Of a stretch of 22,786 nucleotides of DNA, positions 20,902 through 22,786 are shown one piece after another. The translations under genes were made by a program, and so were the position numbers. Source of the stretch: Euryarchaeota archaeon UBA106 (GTDB lineage Archaea; Thermoplasmatota; Poseidoniia; Poseidoniales; Thalassarchaeaceae). The stretch is from positions 1-22,786 of the forward strand of contig DAOJ01000067.1 of assembly GCA_002502365.1 (NCBI GenBank), read 5' to 3'. The notes beneath the pieces are model-generated. The model saw nothing but the letters and a program-made list of their open reading frames with translations, did no database searches and was not told the origin of the DNA. Positions within the stretch are counted from its first letter, which is position 1; each line of letters opens with the position of its first letter.

Positions 20902-22786
20902 ATCGCAAATTCCATTTCCATCCGAATCTTCTGGTATGCTATTAGCATCCGTTGAAATTGTCAGACATTGTTCTTCTGCGTAGTCTGACCAACCATCGTT
21001 ATCATCATCAAAGTCGGAATTATCACCTTCACCATCTCCATCTGTGTCTTTATGCTCTAAAGAATCGAATTGGAAATCATCGAAAACATCTGCAACTCCA
21101 TCGTTATCATCATCATCATCCAATTCGTCACACTTACTATCGCCATCGAAATTTGATGGTACGGAATTAACGTCTAATGGATCAGAAGCGCAAGACGCTT
21201 CTTCGGAATCGGAATATCCGTCACCATCGTCATCTGTATCTGTGTTATCTGTTATTCCGTCCCCATCAGTATCGACGGGTGCAGAAGAAGAGTCCAATGG
21301 GTCATAACCAGTCGAAGTTTCATACTCATCAGTCCAACCATCTCCATCATCGTCCTCGTCAGCATTATTTCCAATTCCATCACCATCAGTATCGATATTT
21401 TCAGCAGGGTCTTCTGGGAAAGAATCGACTATGTTTTCCACTCCATCACCATCTCTATCGCTGTCAGAATTGTCCCCAGTACCGTCTCCATCAAGGTCAG
21501 ATGATTCATTGGGGTCTAGTGGGAATAAATCGATTGAATCATCTACACCATCTCCATCGTCATCAGAATCCAAGTAGTCACATTCTGAGTCGGCGTCAGT
21601 GTCGATGGGGGTAGAAGTATCATCCAGAGAATTAGTGGAACAGTTAGTCTCATCGGAGTCAGACCAACCATCTTCATCATCATCTTGGTCTTCGTTATCT
21701 CCAAGACCGTCTAAGTCTGTGTCCAACCATTCTGCTGAATTCTTTGGAAATACGTCCAAATCGTCATTATATCCATCATTATCGTCATCTTGGTCAACAA
21801 CATCACAAATTAGGTCATTATCAAAGTCAGAAGGTATGTCGGAGGAATTTTCAGAATTCGTTCCACAATCTAATTCATCAATATCTGACCAAGTGTCATT
21901 ATCGTCATCTGTATCCGCATTATCTCCTATACCATCTTGGTCAAAATCTCCAGATTCGCTATTGTCTAGTGGAAATAAATCATCGACGTCCAAGACTCCA
22001 TCGCCATCATCATCGTTGTCAAGATAATTACATTCCCCATCTAAGTCTGTATCTGTTGGAAAACTCGATGAGTTCAATGAATCTGTAAAGCAGAAAAATT
22101 CGGCTTCATCATCCCAACTATCTCCATCATCATCGAAGTCTGAATTGTCTCCTACACCATCTCCATCGGTGTCCTTCCACTCTGAAGGGTCAGAAGGAAA
22201 ACTGTCCTCTGTGTCATTGTACCCATCTCCATCATCATCAACATCCATGTTGTCACAAGTTCCATCAGAGTCGGTGTCTAGGGGGTAACTCTCGTTATCT
22301 GTTCCATTCGTTCCACATAGTTCTTCAAGGCTATCAGACCACCCATCATCATCATCATCGTCATCAAGATAATTGCATGTTCCATCTGAGTCTGTGTCTG
22401 ACGGTAACGAGGTAGAATCTGTATGGTTGGTACCACAATTTAGTTCTTCAGAATCAGTCCAACCATCATCATCGTCGTCCGTATCTAAGATATCACATAT
22501 GCCATCACTATCTGTATCTAAGGGTACGGAGTTGGAATCTAGTGGATCAGTGTAGCAATTTATCTCATCAAAATCATTCCAACCATCTCCATCGTCATCC
22601 ATATCTTGGGTGTCGCATGTACCATCCGAATCAGTATCAGAAGGGGTGGAATTGTTATCAGTGGAATTAGTTCCACAATCATCCTCCTGACTATCAGACC
22701 ACCCATCTCCGTCATCATCTGTGTCTGCGTTATTTCCAACCCCATCTCCATCAGTATCCGTGTCTTCGTTTGGATCTAGAGGGAAG
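20806..22786 (-). CDS. Acidic TSP3-like calcium-repeat surface protein with PGF-CTERM-like tail (N-terminal part outside window)
   Basis: About 660 residues of the C-terminal part are visible. The frame stays open to the right edge, so an internal ATG at 22602 is not the true start. Almost all of it is made of Asp-rich repeats of two kinds. Long units of about 40 residues begin DDDGDGWSD, carry CGTN and a later Cys (DTDSDGTCD), and number ten, one of them without Cys. Short units of about 35 residues begin DDDGDGVxD, carry FPLDPxE and end DTDGDGVGDNADT; six are complete and a seventh is cut by the edge. These match thrombospondin type 3-like calcium-binding repeats; each Cys pair could form a disulfide. 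The end reads PGFGALATISILSLAAFARR: a PGF motif, a transmembrane helix and Arg residues, as in archaeosortase-processed proteins. A cell-surface, calcium-stiffened stalk or adhesin is inferred. Confidence 0.9.
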   Translation of the reverse strand, partial: FPLDPNEDTDTDGDGVGNNADTDDDGDGWSDSQEDDCGTNSTDNNSTPSDTDSDGTCDTQDMDDDGDGWNDFDEINCYTDPLDSNSVPLDTDSDGICDILDTDDDDDGWTDSEELNCGTNHTDSTSLPSDTDSDGTCNYLDDDDDDDGWSDSLEELCGTNGTDNESYPLDTDSDGTCDNMDVDDDGDGYNDTEDSFPSDPSEWKDTDGDGVGDNSDFDDDGDSWDDEAEFFCFTDSLNSSSFPTDTDLDGECNYLDNDDDGDGVLDVDDLFPLDNSESGDFDQDGIGDNADTDDDNDTWSDIDELDCGTNSENSSDIPSDFDNDLICDVVDQDDDNDGYNDDLDVFPKNSAEWLDTDLDGLGDNEDQDDDEDGWSDSDETNCSTNSLDDTSTPIDTDADSECDYLDSDDDGDGVDDSIDLFPLDPNESSDLDGDGTGDNSDSDRDGDGVENIVDSFPEDPAENIDTDGDGIGNNADEDDDGDGWTDEYETSTGYDPLDSSSAPVDTDGDGITDNTDTDDDGDGYSDSEEASCASDPLDVNSVPSNFDGDSKCDELDDDDDNDGVADVFDDFQFDSLEHKDTDGDGEGDNSDFDDDNDGWSDYAEEQCLTISTDANSIPEDSDGNGICDLNEGSGSGLMPGFGALATISILSLAAFARRD
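20901..22786 (-). repeat. Tandem coding repeats (about 105-120 bp units) of the TSP3-like protein
   Basis: At the DNA level the region is a series of diverged units of about 105 or 120 bp, recognisable on the plus strand by recurring CCATCTCCATC, CATCATC and GTATC stretches (Asp/Gly codons on the minus strand). Order from the right edge: short (partial), four long, short, long, short, long, short, long, short, short, long without Cys, long, short, long. This is amplification and divergence of coding modules, not a CRISPR or satellite. Confidence 0.8.

Noticed and set aside
20952..22555. Several plus-strand open frames rich in Ser, His and Tyr opposite the repeat protein
   Set aside because: They are antisense reflections of Asp/Gly codon repeats on the minus strand and have low-complexity, non-protein-like composition.
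22560..22751. Minus-strand 63-codon frame starting with many Met residues
   Set aside because: It is a shifted-frame shadow; the repeat-protein frame stays open through this region to the window edge.
20901..22786. Possible CRISPR array or satellite because of regular short repeats
   Set aside because: The units diverge, have no constant repeat plus unique spacer pattern, and translate cleanly as TSP3-like protein repeats in one frame.

Overview
The window reads as a compact, AT-leaning archaeal chromosome segment, most likely from an aerobic marine Thermoplasmatota lineage such as Marine Group II (Poseidoniia). The archaeal signs are a TFB transcription initiation factor with a zinc ribbon and cyclin repeats, an archaeal/eukaryal-type PheRS alpha chain, a free-standing GMP synthase ATP-pyrophosphatase subunit, TATA-like elements, and a surface protein ending in a PGF-CTERM-like sorting tail. 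The lineage assignment is inference from gene content and style (lipoprotein SCO proteins, acidic calcium-repeat proteins). No composition break, IS element, integrase or phage gene was seen.

Layout. 1-432: end of a VTT/DedA-type membrane protein, then tRNA-Glu. 577-1563 (-): an NADPH-dependent FMN reductase and a SLOG/DUF2493 protein. 1690-3698 (+): sufS-sufE-sufT-like iron-sulfur cassette, meeting folD (-) tail to tail. 4646-4722 (-): tRNA-Thr, divergent from a small membrane zinc-ribbon protein and pheS (+). 6796-9992 (-): four exported or membrane proteins, namely a cupredoxin-like anchored protein, two SCO1/SenC copper-chaperone lipoproteins and an Ig-like anchored protein. 10112-10188: tRNA-Ala, abutting tfb (-). 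11356-18257: gcvT, an EF-hand multidomain protein, a degenerate SDR protein (-), gcvPA and gcvPB. 18312-20656: an unknown membrane protein, then purE and guaAb. 20729-20804: tRNA-Asn, then (-) the C-terminal part of a very acidic thrombospondin-type-3-like repeat protein that is still open at the right edge.

The genes fall into several working groups: sulfur mobilisation for Fe-S assembly (SufS, SufE, DUF59), one-carbon metabolism (GcvT, GcvPA, GcvPB and FolD all handle the methylene-tetrahydrofolate pool), purine synthesis (PurE, GuaAb), and a copper/respiratory envelope group. No gcvH, pheT, sufBCD or guaAa lies in the window.

The most distinctive features are: two adjacent SCO proteins that each carry a different extra module (TSP3-like calcium repeat or EGF-like) inserted between the copper-binding CxxxC and the distal His; a cytoplasmic-looking archaeal EF-hand protein; an SDR that has lost both its NAD loop and its catalytic pair; a perfect 8-bp dyad in the gcvT leader; and GC hairpins touching or just upstream of the 5' ends of three of the four tRNAs. 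There is no gene-free stretch longer than 300 bases.
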